The notes: generated from the sequence alone by a model not told the origin. A stretch of DNA of 64,000 nucleotides from Bacteriovoracaceae bacterium (GCA_016786485.1 JAEUWD010000024.1:1-64000); one strand, 5' to 3'; shown: positions 8,686-17,610, counted from the stretch's first letter. Made by a program: numbers and translations.

Positions 8686-9468
8686 ATGAAAAAATTCTTA
8701 TATGTCCACGGTGGGCCAGGTTTAAATTCGTATCCTGAAAGCCAATTACTCAAACCCATTTTTGAATCTCATAACCACGAAATTGTCCTTTGGAATGAAC
8801 CTAAGTCTTTCTCTAGTAAAAATTATTATGCCGAAATGGTCGATAACCTTAAGGATTTCATCCTCTCACAAGGTCCAAATCTCAATATCATTTCCCATTC
8901 ATTTGGTTCATATTTAGTCTTAGATCTTATTTCTAAGACAGACTTGCCTGTCAATAGTCTTTGCTTTGTTTCACCCGCATTAGATCTTGAACAAGGAGAT
9001 AAAAATATCTTAAACGTTGGTCTTGAGATCTTAAAAAAAACGAACACCGAACTATCGAAACAACTGGAAACAAAGATCCAATTATTCAAAAAAAATAAAA
9101 CTGAACAGAATAAAATTGATGCCTTATTGCTAGCATTTCAATCAGGATACTTCAGTTTAAATTTTTGTTCAGAAGAGAATTTCAAAAAATACTTCGGACT
9201 CCTTATTAACGAGCATGAATTTAGATTAAATGACTTTTTAAAAATAAAACCAACTATAGCTCCGTTAAAACCCCAAAAAAAGAAGAAATCAATTAAATCG
9301 ATTGCCATTTTTGGTGCTCAAGACCCTATTTTTAAGTATGAAAATGAAATGAAAGTGCTTAATAAATTTATAGAAAAAACTAATGTCAAAATATTTCCTA
9401 ATATATCTCACTATCCGCACATTGAATCACAGCATGATTTTTATTATGAACTTTTAGCTCATATTTAA
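8686..9468 (+). CDS. Alpha/beta hydrolase
   Basis: A 260-residue cytoplasmic protein. The oxyanion-type HGGPG occurs at residues 8-12. The nucleophile elbow is SHSFGS (Ser72), the acid is probably the Asp in FGAQDPIF near residue 213, and the base lies in ISHYPHIESQ near the C-terminus. HGGPG is typical of proline iminopeptidase-like and related hydrolases, but the first elbow Gly is replaced by Ser and substrate cannot be deduced. A strong AGGAGA site precedes the ATG. It converges with the ThiF-like gene 2 nt away, so it may belong functionally to that cluster. Confidence 0.8.
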   Translation: MKKFLYVHGGPGLNSYPESQLLKPIFESHNHEIVLWNEPKSFSSKNYYAEMVDNLKDFILSQGPNLNIISHSFGSYLVLDLISKTDLPVNSLCFVSPALDLEQGDKNILNVGLEILKKTNTELSKQLETKIQLFKKNKTEQNKIDALLLAFQSGYFSLNFCSEENFKKYFGLLINEHEFRLNDFLKIKPTIAPLKPQKKKKSIKSIAIFGAQDPIFKYENEMKVLNKFIEKTNVKIFPNISHYPHIESQHDFYYELLAHI

Positions 9469-9470
9469 GT

Positions 9471-10643
9471 TTAGGCGATTTTATACTTCTGTTTTAGATT
9501 CTTGATATTCATATTTTTTGTGATTTCTAAATCTAAATCTAAAAGTTTTCTTCCTGTCACCAACTCTCCGAGAGCAATATCCAGTACCGCTTTTGATACA
9601 TAACCCGCAAAATAAGATGCTTCCCACGCAAGTTGCGAAAAACCACCGAGGTCCAGGGCCCTAACCCCTAGGATTGTCTGTTTCTGTCTTTCCGATAAAT
9701 TATTCATCCCTCCAGGGAAGAAATCTAGTAATTTAAGAACATACTGATAGGGATCACTTTCTTTTAATTGGTCGAGCGTATCTTCGTTAAAATCAATCTC
9801 ATCATCAATAAGTATTTCTGGTTTATCGTAACGGTAGATAAGCAAACCACCTTTTTCATCAAAGCCAGCAACCATTGGTATTTTTAATCTTCGACAATAG
9901 TCACGAATAAGTAATTTTGTCTTTCCATCATCTGCAGCATCAACAACAATATCTAGATTTTCATTTTGACCAAAGCCTTGGAAGAACTCCACAGCATTGG
10001 CTTTGTTTAAACCTTCTTTATACGTTTTAATATATGTGTATGGATTATATTCATAAATACTCTCACACACCGGGGTGAGTTTATGTTTGCCATATTGCCT
10101 CATTGAATCTTCATACATCCTAGATGAATTTGAAGGTTTCATATTTTTAGGCTCAGCTAACCTGAAATAGGTAAATCCAAGCTTTGAAAGTATTTTCGTG
10201 GCCGATGACCCTACTGAAGCCCCCACTACACCAATTTTTTTCGTTTTGACTAAGCTTTGCTCTGCATCCATAATTTTTTGCTTATTACGCCAGGTTAATA
10301 ACTCATATAAATACAGCTCTGGTAAAACATTTATAATCGTTTTGTATCCCCATGGAAAATAAACAAATTCGCCAAATTTATCCTTACCATTACTTAACTC
10401 ATTTTTAACTTTGGTTTGAATTTGTGACTCATTTAGCTTGTACTTTAATGCAAAAACTTCCTTTAACTCATTGATTTGGATATCTACATTCAAGTCAACA
10501 TAGATCTGATTTGCCAGTGAAAATTCCTTCATCTGCTTAAACTCATGCTGACTGCCTATTGAGATAAACATAGGCTGATCATGCGAGTTAATTTTAATAA
10601 AATTTTCCATAAAATAACTTAAAGACGACACATTTTGATGCAT
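9471..10643 (-). CDS. ThiF/E1-like adenylyltransferase family protein
   Basis: A 390-residue protein. The central Rossmann ATP-binding site reads KIGVVGASVGS (residues about 135-145), followed by RLAEPKNMKPSNSSRM (counterpart of the D..NL.R segment) and DIVVDAADDG. These mark the ThiF/MoeB/HesA/E1 superfamily, which adenylates a C-terminal carboxylate or small acid. No CxxC zinc pairs and no obvious catalytic Cys are present, so it probably stops at adenylation. The arrangement recalls Rv1355c-like ThiF proteins. The N-terminal 130 residues have no recognised domain. A GAGG site lies before the ATG. Confidence 0.8.
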   Translation of the reverse strand: MHQNVSSLSYFMENFIKINSHDQPMFISIGSQHEFKQMKEFSLANQIYVDLNVDIQINELKEVFALKYKLNESQIQTKVKNELSNGKDKFGEFVYFPWGYKTIINVLPELYLYELLTWRNKQKIMDAEQSLVKTKKIGVVGASVGSSATKILSKLGFTYFRLAEPKNMKPSNSSRMYEDSMRQYGKHKLTPVCESIYEYNPYTYIKTYKEGLNKANAVEFFQGFGQNENLDIVVDAADDGKTKLLIRDYCRRLKIPMVAGFDEKGGLLIYRYDKPEILIDDEIDFNEDTLDQLKESDPYQYVLKLLDFFPGGMNNLSERQKQTILGVRALDLGGFSQLAWEASYFAGYVSKAVLDIALGELVTGRKLLDLDLEITKNMNIKNLKQKYKIA

Positions 10644-10673
10644 TATAATGACCTCACAAAGGTAGTTAGATCA

Positions 10674-10713
10674 ATTATAGATAAGAAATAATCTTTATTC
10701 CCCTGGGAATAAA
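10674..10713. promoter_or_regulatory. Divergent promoter with perfect palindromic operator
   Basis: A perfect inverted repeat at 10694-10713 has arms TTTATTCCC and GGGAATAAA with a CT centre. On the minus strand a TATAAT box (10679-10674) lies so that the palindrome covers the expected -35 position of the ThiF-like gene. On the plus strand, TATAAA at 10741-10746 could serve the XRE genes, with the palindrome further upstream. The likely ligand is one of the two XRE-type proteins encoded next door (inference). Confidence 0.6.
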
Positions 10714-10775
10714 ATGCTGTCGACATATAACGGCACCTTGTATAAACTGTCTAATCGACTTATGCGAGGGGCTTT

Positions 10776-11591
10776 ATGGAAAAAAACTTAGAAAACACAT
10801 CAAAAATAATCAGAACAGGGCGAAAATTAATGGGGTTAACCCAGGTCGAACTTGCTGCAAAACTCAATTTTGTCCAAGGAACTGTTTCTAAATATGAATC
10901 TGGCACTTTAATGCCCGGTCTCGAAGAGTGGTTTCGATTTTGTAATTTCATTCGACTAGATATACACGAGGCTTTTGAGCAAGGTGTAATAGACGGAAAT
11001 CCCGAACAAGATTTTTCCAAACACAAATTTAGTATTTCCAAAAAATATAAGAGTGAACAGTTGTTATTTGTGAGAGAGATCACTCCCCTTTTGAGTTTAG
11101 CGAACCAGCAACTTGGCAAAGAAGGTGTCGCAACCTTTTTCAAAAATATTAATTTTGATCAAGATTATCTAAATGTTATGAACGCACCACTTTCAATTAA
11201 TCTTTTCACTGATTTATATCAACTACTTGTGAGCCTTGGAGTAAGAGATCTTGATAATAAAATTTTCACCAAGACGCTAGATTTTGCAAACCATGGACGC
11301 TTCGGAGCAGACTATAAAAAATTTGAAAATAAATTACAGCTGATTCAGAAAATTATCGACAACCAATCTAGCTATAATACAATTTTAAAGTTTCAATCTA
11401 AAAGCCAACGAAATATTAAGTTTCAAACGAATGCAAATATCCCAAGCACTGTAATCGACAATGGTTTCTCTGATTTTTTTTCAGCCTATAAGCTTAAAAA
11501 TATTATCTTTTTGTATGATCAGTTTGGGTATAAATGCAATCACACCTCAGAGCACGGTGAGTATAATATCGAAGTTATGGGAGCCAGTTAA
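10776..11591 (+). CDS. XRE-family transcriptional regulator, copy 1
   Basis: A 271-residue protein. Residues about 10-65 are a canonical XRE helix-turn-helix (GRKLMGLTQVELAAKLN, VQGTVSKYESG). The remaining 200 residues form an unrecognised domain that aligns with the C-terminal domain of the next gene (both contain a KN...D.L.....P...L..D pattern), so the pair are paralogues. The C-terminal domain probably senses a ligand or partner. GAGGGG site before the ATG. Coupled to the next gene by TAATG. Confidence 0.8.
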   Translation: MEKNLENTSKIIRTGRKLMGLTQVELAAKLNFVQGTVSKYESGTLMPGLEEWFRFCNFIRLDIHEAFEQGVIDGNPEQDFSKHKFSISKKYKSEQLLFVREITPLLSLANQQLGKEGVATFFKNINFDQDYLNVMNAPLSINLFTDLYQLLVSLGVRDLDNKIFTKTLDFANHGRFGADYKKFENKLQLIQKIIDNQSSYNTILKFQSKSQRNIKFQTNANIPSTVIDNGFSDFFSAYKLKNIIFLYDQFGYKCNHTSEHGEYNIEVMGAS

Positions 11592-12481
11592 TGCCTAGTC
11601 ACCCGATTATTGACCATGCAAAGATCTGGGATAGCATAGACCGCCTATGCTATATTTCAAAGCTTTCGTTTGAAGATTTCCTAGACCTTATTGAGCTGAC
11701 TCAATATGAATACGCACAACTCAGATTGAATAATGGCGCTGTCCCATTAAAACCCCTCTTTAAACTGTCTAACTATTTCAAAATTACGATGAACTCTATC
11801 ATTGAAGGACAAATCGATTACGCTCGATTAGTGCAACTAAGCTATTCTACGCTGAGAGAAAAATATTCAACTAATGCTTTCAGTAAATGTCGAAGCGTGC
11901 ATTATTCTTTATACTTTATAGAAAAAAAATTTGGCTGGAAAAAAAGAGCACATATACTTAAAAATTTTCAAGTTACGGAAGATTCGCTCATGGATCCAGA
12001 TAAGCCAATTAATTTAAAACTCAATATTGATATCGGTAATTATTTTTTAGAATATTTCAGAAGCCCGGAATTATTAAAATCGATGGGACTCTGTTCTGCT
12101 GTTACAAATAAAAATTCACCCGATTTTTCTATTCTAAAAAATGCAACGACCCTGAGCTCACTCTATGAAATAATGACTGAAATTATTATCCCGTCTAAAA
12201 TTGAAAAAAATTACACTTGGAGAATACATAGCGTATCAGAAAAAAGTATTTACATATCGGGAACGCCAAATCCTGATATCGTTAATTTATTAGGCGCTGA
12301 TTACTTATTAAGTAATAGTGCTTCATTAGTTAGAGAAGGTTTCTTTTCAGCTGTACCAATGTACGTAAACCTATCTGCGGCTGAAGTGACGAAAATAAAA
12401 GACGTGAATAATAATGATCCCTACGACCTATACAAAATAACGTTTGAGGAAAATCATCATTCAGCTTTAGCGATTAAATGA
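11591..12481 (+). CDS. XRE-like regulator paralogue with degenerate HTH, copy 2
   Basis: A 296-residue protein. The N-terminal 75 residues have the length and helix pattern of an XRE domain (LSFEDFLDLIELTQYEYAQLR) but lack the usual Q..LA.....S..E.G residues, so DNA binding may be weakened or altered. The C-terminal domain is related to that of copy 1, with an extra tail (LLGADYLLSNSASLVREG). The one-base overlap with copy 1 suggests equimolar synthesis and possibly a heterodimer. It converges with, and overlaps by 25 nt, the acyltransferase candidate. Confidence 0.7.
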   Translation: MPSHPIIDHAKIWDSIDRLCYISKLSFEDFLDLIELTQYEYAQLRLNNGAVPLKPLFKLSNYFKITMNSIIEGQIDYARLVQLSYSTLREKYSTNAFSKCRSVHYSLYFIEKKFGWKKRAHILKNFQVTEDSLMDPDKPINLKLNIDIGNYFLEYFRSPELLKSMGLCSAVTNKNSPDFSILKNATTLSSLYEIMTEIIIPSKIEKNYTWRIHSVSEKSIYISGTPNPDIVNLLGADYLLSNSASLVREGFFSAVPMYVNLSAAEVTKIKDVNNNDPYDLYKITFEENHHSALAIK

Positions 12482-13212
12482 TTCTTGTCTGCTTCAGTTT
12501 CAATTATTTCTAATCTTTGATTCCAAAAAAATCTATATCTCTCTGCCAATTCTTTTGCTTCAGGAGTGAATGCAGTCAAATGTTGCCAAATAACTTGGTT
12601 ACCATTAATAAGCCTGCAATCAATAGGTGGAAGGTCTGCTCCGTTTAAAGTGATATTTTTAAATCCTAATGGATTATGCAATTTTTTATCTACCTTGTAA
12701 CCTGTTACTGCTCCTCCTACAACTTCTTTAATTCCGTTTGTCACATAGTAAAAATACATAACTGCGGCTGTAACTTCCTTTATTGCGGCCATTAATTCAC
12801 GTTTTGGATGCATCTCTGGAGCAATCGTCCAACCACCAGAATATCCCAAATTAATTTTTTTCTTTTCTGATTCCGCTATGATGTTTTTTATTACCTGATA
12901 ATGATCACGATCTAGTATGGGGTCTAAAATATCCAATGGGGGGAAATTCGTTTTGTACTTCTTGCAAGTCAGATAATCTGTCGCTCGGATACCCATTACA
13001 GGTTTATGCCCATCTTTTTCACATAAAAGTAAATGAGCCGATGTAAAGTCCTCAACACCAAGTGGCAGCGAATCTTTACCGTAAGCACGCGAATATCCTG
13101 CTTTTTTAAGAGCTAGCATTTTTGAAAATATAGACTGCGTAAAATCATTTTCGATTGTAGAGTATGGATCTTTTATTACGACAATCTGGAACTCATTTAA
13201 AATATCATTCAT
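12457..13212 (-). CDS. GNAT/LuxI-like N-acyltransferase candidate
   Basis: A 251-residue protein. The middle (PVMGIRATDYLTCKKY, then NLGYSGGWTIAPEMHPKRELMAAIKEVTAAVMYFYYVTNG) has the order expected of N-acyl amino acid synthase or autoinducer-synthase-like GNAT folds: substrate strand, central strand, then an acyl-CoA/ACP-facing helix. Family assignment rests on this pattern only. An AAGGA site precedes the ATG, inside an inverted repeat (AATATTC 13215-13221, GAATATT 13228-13234). Context with ThiF-like and paired XRE genes suggests production of, or modification with, a small acylated molecule (inference). Confidence 0.5.
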   Translation of the reverse strand: MNDILNEFQIVVIKDPYSTIENDFTQSIFSKMLALKKAGYSRAYGKDSLPLGVEDFTSAHLLLCEKDGHKPVMGIRATDYLTCKKYKTNFPPLDILDPILDRDHYQVIKNIIAESEKKKINLGYSGGWTIAPEMHPKRELMAAIKEVTAAVMYFYYVTNGIKEVVGGAVTGYKVDKKLHNPLGFKNITLNGADLPPIDCRLINGNQVIWQHLTAFTPEAKELAERYRFFWNQRLEIIETEADKNHLIAKAE

Positions 13213-13393
13213 GCAATATTCCTTAATGAATATTTATCGGCACTTTATGGCTTAACATGAATAAAAACAACTTTCACATCAATTAAAAAGATTGAATCGA
13301 GTTAATTTAATTTAAGCTTCTGATAAAAATCGTTGATTTACGTTATGACCTAACCAATCTAAACCTTTCTTAACTTTTTCCGAGAAGCTTTAT

Positions 13394-13756
13394 ATGTCAC
13401 ATATTTTAATTGTAGAAGATGACGACGACATCCGCACAATTCTCAAAGAAACCCTTGAGATGATGGGCCACAAAGTAACGGCTGCAGCGGATGGAAATCA
13501 GGGATATACCGCAAGTGAAGCTGGTGGATTTAACTTAATTATTACCGACTATTTGATGCCCAAACTCGATGGCCTTGCCATGATCGAAAAAATAAAAGAA
13601 AAATCCCAAAGCAAACAGACACCCATTATTATCTTTAGCACTTTTAAAGAAACTATTAATCTTTTGATGGCCAAATACCCGAACGTAAGCTTTGTTAGCA
13701 AGCCGGGGCCACTAGAAAAATTAGCCGAAAAAATTGAAGAACAACTCGCGCTTTAA
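13394..13756 (+). CDS. Single-domain response regulator (CheY-like)
   Basis: A 120-residue stand-alone receiver. The acidic pocket (VEDDDD, residues 7-11), phosphoacceptor Asp in LIITDYLMP, the Ser/Thr position in IIIFST and the Lys in VSKPG are all present, so it should be phosphorylated. It has no output domain and presumably acts on a partner protein. It converges with the next regulator gene, the two stop codons overlapping by four bases. Confidence 0.9.
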   Translation: MSHILIVEDDDDIRTILKETLEMMGHKVTAAADGNQGYTASEAGGFNLIITDYLMPKLDGLAMIEKIKEKSQSKQTPIIIFSTFKETINLLMAKYPNVSFVSKPGPLEKLAEKIEEQLAL

Positions 13757-14442
13757 GCAGTAGCAAAGACAGAAGTATCAGCGGTACTTGTTTTCTGCTC
13801 TTTCGCAGCAACGACTAATGTAAAATAGCCTGCGCCTTCACTGCGAATTTCCAGTTCAGCCTTCTGAATTTTTCTTCTTAAATTATAGAGGTGGACATCG
13901 AGTGTTTTAAAATGAACAACCATCTCGCCCCAGATCTCATTCACGAGAGTATCACGGTGAATTTTATAATCTTGAGCATCCATGAATAGCTTTAAGATTT
14001 TGCTTTCCTTGAACGTTAAGTCCAAGTTTTGTAATCGCTGCTCGAGTTGAGATTTCTGGCGTGAAATAAATTTCAAATTGTTATTTAAAACGAGAGAAAT
14101 TTTTGACAATAATAAATTCACATTAAATGGATAAACTTGATAATCGATAACACCTAGACCGTACATAAATTGAATCAAATCAATATCATCAATTTCTGAA
14201 ACGACAATCAGTGGGATATTTTTATCTTTAAAGTAGTTAGTCTGCATAAGTTTTAAGAAATTCTGATTTTGGTAATCAAAGTAAATAACTAAAACTTCAG
14301 GAGTCTCGGTCTTGAGTTGTTCTAAAAAATTAGGAAAGGCATTTATTTGCTTGGCGTTATAACGAAGCTCTAAATGAACCATAATGCTCTTAGTCAATTT
14401 GTCTGTTTCGTCGTAAACCCAAACTTTTTTGCTGGTATCCAT
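13753..14442 (-). CDS. OmpR-type response-regulator-like DNA-binding protein
   Basis: I chose the ATG at 14442 because GGGGGAAAAG lies immediately upstream; an ATG at 14520 would add an unlikely leader. The 229-residue product has a degenerate receiver-like N-terminus (VWVYDETDKL, then VIYFDYQN as the possible acceptor Asp; the later Lys is not evident). A winged-helix OmpR/PhoB output domain follows (LDLTFKESKILKLFMDAQ, WGEMVVHFKTLDVHLYNLRRKI). It probably binds DNA; whether it is phosphorylated is doubtful. Confidence 0.85.
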   Translation of the reverse strand: MDTSKKVWVYDETDKLTKSIMVHLELRYNAKQINAFPNFLEQLKTETPEVLVIYFDYQNQNFLKLMQTNYFKDKNIPLIVVSEIDDIDLIQFMYGLGVIDYQVYPFNVNLLLSKISLVLNNNLKFISRQKSQLEQRLQNLDLTFKESKILKLFMDAQDYKIHRDTLVNEIWGEMVVHFKTLDVHLYNLRRKIQKAELEIRSEGAGYFTLVVAAKEQKTSTADTSVFATA

Positions 14443-14566
14443 GTCTTTTCCCCCATAAATTTCTAAAAATATTCTATTACGAATATTCAGGGAAAAGATA
14501 GTGTAAAGAAATAGTTGCAAGGTTAATTTACCTTAACTGAAACAATGCAATGGATTAATAGTTATA

Positions 14567-15016
14567 TTATTTTAAGATTTTGCCCAAACTATACTCATCA
14601 AAGCCTGGCGCCTCGTGATCTGGGTGATATCCCTCAATCATATAGCCTTGCTTTAACTTGATGGAAATCATCGGAATATTAAAACTATAGATGGTGCTCA
14701 TAATCTTTTTTACTCCGCGAGATTTTACTTCGGCTTCAATCGCTTCAGAAACCAATTTACCAAAGCCTTTACCGCGATAATCCTTGAAGATAATGGTTTT
14801 AACCGTTTCTGCCAGCGTCTTTGTTTTAAGATAATAACCAGTCATCCCAATCAAATCATCGCCACTATAGGCCCAAAAATAATTCGATGAACCATTCTTA
14901 ATATCTTGTGCTGTTGGCATATAAGGAACGCGGTCGTAATGCTCACGGTGGAAATCTGCGATCTTTTGGCAATTCTCTAAATTTTTTTCAACGGGGACTA
15001 GTTTTACTTTTGTCAT
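14567..15016 (-). CDS. GNAT family N-acetyltransferase
   Basis: A 149-residue protein covering a complete GNAT domain. Motif A is visible as KTIIFKDYRGKGFGKLVSEAI, with the R..G.G loop that binds the acetyl-CoA pyrophosphate. A beta-bulge strand (DDLIGMTGYYLK) precedes it, and a terminal YMIEGYHPDH strand follows. Substrate unknown. Monocistronic, transcribed away from the following methyltransferase gene. Confidence 0.88.
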   Translation of the reverse strand: MTKVKLVPVEKNLENCQKIADFHREHYDRVPYMPTAQDIKNGSSNYFWAYSGDDLIGMTGYYLKTKTLAETVKTIIFKDYRGKGFGKLVSEAIEAEVKSRGVKKIMSTIYSFNIPMISIKLKQGYMIEGYHPDHEAPGFDEYSLGKILK

Positions 15017-15070
15017 GCATTTTATTTATGCTGATTATTTTAGACTGTAAATAGAAAAGCCTGCCTGCCC

Positions 15071-16117
15071 ATGCTAGAATTGATTATGGATCAAAAAGAC
15101 CTACTCTCCATTCCACTTTATACTTATTCGCTATCACGTAGCTTCCTTTATAGTTTTGAATTCAAGTTACTTCAGAAAATTTTTGGAGAAGCTCCGGCCG
15201 GTGAACAACCAACACAAGAGGATTTTGAAAAGCTTCAGGGACAAGTCATAGAACTTTTTAAACAAGACTCAAGAAACATCGTCGATGGTATTTATCCAAT
15301 GCAAGTTTTACTTCCAGAGTCACCATTTAACCATATTATGCGCTTGCCTACTTTAATTACCGATGCACTTCGTTCTCAGAAACAAAAAAAGCGCCGTGAA
15401 TCGAAAAAATTTGAGAAAGATAATAAATATCTCGAAGATAAATTGCCGGAATATTTTAAAAGAAATTTTCATTTTCAAAATCAAGGCTACCTCTCTGAGG
15501 AATCAGCCGTTCTCTACGATCACCAAGTCGAAATGCTTTTTAGTGGCACTGCCAATGCGATGAGACGACTACTCATTCAATCGCTCAAAAAAAATGGTGG
15601 ATATACCTCTAGTAGTCGGATCCGAATTTTAGAACTTGCCTGTGGAACTGGAAGTAGTTCTCGTTTTTTACGTATGGCCTTTCCTAATGCTCATATAACT
15701 ATGACCGATCTTAGTCGGCCTTATTTGAAAACAGCCCGTGAACGTTTGAAACAAGATGATAATTTAGATTTCTTGCAAGCCGATGCAGCGGAACTACCAT
15801 TTAAAGACGAAAGTTTTGATATCGTATGTTCGGTTTTTCTTTTTCATGAAATCCCTCAGGACATTCGCGACAAAGTGATTCAAGAATCAAAACGCGTTCT
15901 CAAAATTGGCGGTTCTATGGGGCATTTGGATTCGATTCAGCTGCATGACCGACCGGAATTTGCGGTCTTTTTGAATAATTTTCCGATTGAATATCATGAA
16001 CCGTTTTTCAAAAATTATATTCAGCATCCGTTAGAAGAACATATAACAAAAGCTGGATTACAAAATATCAAAACCGAACTCGCGCTGCTTTCAAAATGTG
16101 TTTTCAGCACTAAATGA
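15071..16117 (+). CDS. Class I SAM-dependent methyltransferase
   Basis: A 348-residue protein. A helical N-terminal 170 residues precede a Rossmann methyltransferase domain: motif I ILELACGTGSSSRF near residue 187, acidic motif II MTDLS, FLQADAAELPF as motif III, and VCSVFLFHEIP as motif IV. The layout resembles UbiE/Methyltransf_11 enzymes; substrate is unknown. An alternative ATG at 15089 is possible and neither start has a strong ribosome site. The stop overlaps the next start by ATGA, coupling it to an EamA transporter. Confidence 0.87.
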   Translation: MLELIMDQKDLLSIPLYTYSLSRSFLYSFEFKLLQKIFGEAPAGEQPTQEDFEKLQGQVIELFKQDSRNIVDGIYPMQVLLPESPFNHIMRLPTLITDALRSQKQKKRRESKKFEKDNKYLEDKLPEYFKRNFHFQNQGYLSEESAVLYDHQVEMLFSGTANAMRRLLIQSLKKNGGYTSSSRIRILELACGTGSSSRFLRMAFPNAHITMTDLSRPYLKTARERLKQDDNLDFLQADAAELPFKDESFDIVCSVFLFHEIPQDIRDKVIQESKRVLKIGGSMGHLDSIQLHDRPEFAVFLNNFPIEYHEPFFKNYIQHPLEEHITKAGLQNIKTELALLSKCVFSTK

Positions 16118-17022
16118 AAGCCTACGGAATTTCTCCCAAACACTTAGCTCTACTCTTGCTAACCACGGCAAGCTGGGGGATGTCGTACGTTGCGACCAAA
16201 TGGCTTATAGCTGATTTTTCACCTTTATGGATGATGGGCATACGGTTTTTTATTTCTTCGCTACTTAGCATCCCCTTACTCTTTATTGGCAAACAAGAAA
16301 CGAGTAAAAAACTTACTCGCTTACCAATGTTGTGCGGCTTTTTTCTTTTTCTGGCGATTTATTTGCAAATTCTTGGACTGCAATACACGACGGTTGCTAA
16401 AAGTAGTTTCATCACTACCCTTTTTGCATTTTTCACACCGCTGATCATGATGTTTAAAGATCAAGTGAAAATTCGAATCGATTTCTGGCTCCTTTTGCTG
16501 ACCAGTCTTTTTGGTATTTTTCTCATGTGTGAATTGAGTTTCTCTGGTTTTAACTTTGGAGATTTTTTAACACTCATCTGCGCCATATTTTGTGCCTTCC
16601 AAATTTATTATGTGGGAACTGCGACACCTGCTAACGGCAGCGCTATGCTTTTTAATCTTTATCAAAATCTTACGATTGCAATTTTGGCGCTTACCAGTGC
16701 CATCATCTTTGAAACAACACCTGATTGGTCAGTGCTAACTTCAGAAAAAAGCGAAATGATTCTTTTGGCCTTTTTTGTCTTGATAATTTTTTGTACGGTC
16801 ATCGGTTTCGGTTTGCAGGTTTATACCCAACAAGTCATTCCAGCTCATTTAGCAGGAATTTTTTATTTGATGGAATCACCTTTTGCAGCACTTTTTGGCT
16901 TTGTCATGTTAAATGAAACACTCACGCCTCAGGGCATGTTGGGCGCTACCATCGTTACAGCATGTGTAGGTTTAGTTCCATATACCGAGAAATTAACTTC
17001 GAAGGTTAAAAATTATTTTTAA
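16114..17022 (+). CDS. EamA/DMT family membrane transporter
   Basis: A 302-residue protein with about ten hydrophobic segments in two EamA repeats. Marker segments are TASWGMSYVATKWLI at the start of the first repeat and LMESPFAALFGFVMLNETLTPQGMLGA in the second. These are typical of drug/metabolite exporters. Translationally coupled to the preceding methyltransferase, so it might export a methylated product (inference). It overlaps the convergent dcd gene by 17 nt at its 3' end. Confidence 0.9.
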   Translation: MKAYGISPKHLALLLLTTASWGMSYVATKWLIADFSPLWMMGIRFFISSLLSIPLLFIGKQETSKKLTRLPMLCGFFLFLAIYLQILGLQYTTVAKSSFITTLFAFFTPLIMMFKDQVKIRIDFWLLLLTSLFGIFLMCELSFSGFNFGDFLTLICAIFCAFQIYYVGTATPANGSAMLFNLYQNLTIAILALTSAIIFETTPDWSVLTSEKSEMILLAFFVLIIFCTVIGFGLQVYTQQVIPAHLAGIFYLMESPFAALFGFVMLNETLTPQGMLGATIVTACVGLVPYTEKLTSKVKNYF

Positions 17023-17542
17023 ACATCATTGATTCAACTGGAACGTTCGCTTTGGGATTATATTTTGCGTTCGCTTTTACGTTGTATGGTGTTTGTACAT
17101 CACCTTTGATTTCAAAGTAAATCAACTGACCAATTGGCATTCCGGCGTAAACTCGAACCGGTTGCTTAACAGAAATTTCAAGCGTCCAATAGTTACAAAA
17201 TCCAACATCGCCTTTACCAGCAGTTGCATGGATATCAATTCCCAGACGACCAACACTTGATTTTCCTTCTAAGAATGGAACGTGCGCGTGTGTTTCAGTG
17301 TATTCAAGTGTTACACCCAAATAAAACTTACTTGGCTCAAGCACGAAACCTTCAGCTGGAATTTCAAAAGTGGTAATCTCATTATGTTTTTTTGCATCAA
17401 GAATGTCGGTATTATAAGTTGCTAAGGTTTTACCTAAATGAACATCGTAGCTATTCGTCCCAAGAGATTTAATATTGTAAGGCTCAATAACGATAGTGCC
17501 TTTTTCGATTTGATTGAGAATTTCTTTGTCGGTTAAAATCAT
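17006..17542 (-). CDS. dcd: dCTP deaminase
   Basis: A 178-residue enzyme converting dCTP to dUTP for thymidylate synthesis. Family hallmarks are NSYDVHLG near residue 30, EGKSSVGRLGIDIHATAGKGDVGF in the trimer active site, and TLEI, which holds the catalytic Glu. Length fits the family. Whether it also hydrolyses dUTP (DCD-DUT type) cannot be told by eye. Confidence 0.95.
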   Translation of the reverse strand: MILTDKEILNQIEKGTIVIEPYNIKSLGTNSYDVHLGKTLATYNTDILDAKKHNEITTFEIPAEGFVLEPSKFYLGVTLEYTETHAHVPFLEGKSSVGRLGIDIHATAGKGDVGFCNYWTLEISVKQPVRVYAGMPIGQLIYFEIKGDVQTPYNVKANAKYNPKANVPVESMMFKNNF

Positions 17543-17610
17543 ATGCCTCTCTCCTCTAGGAATTTGCTACTGTGTGCTGTAGACTATAAAAAAGCTAACA
17601 CAAAGGTTCA

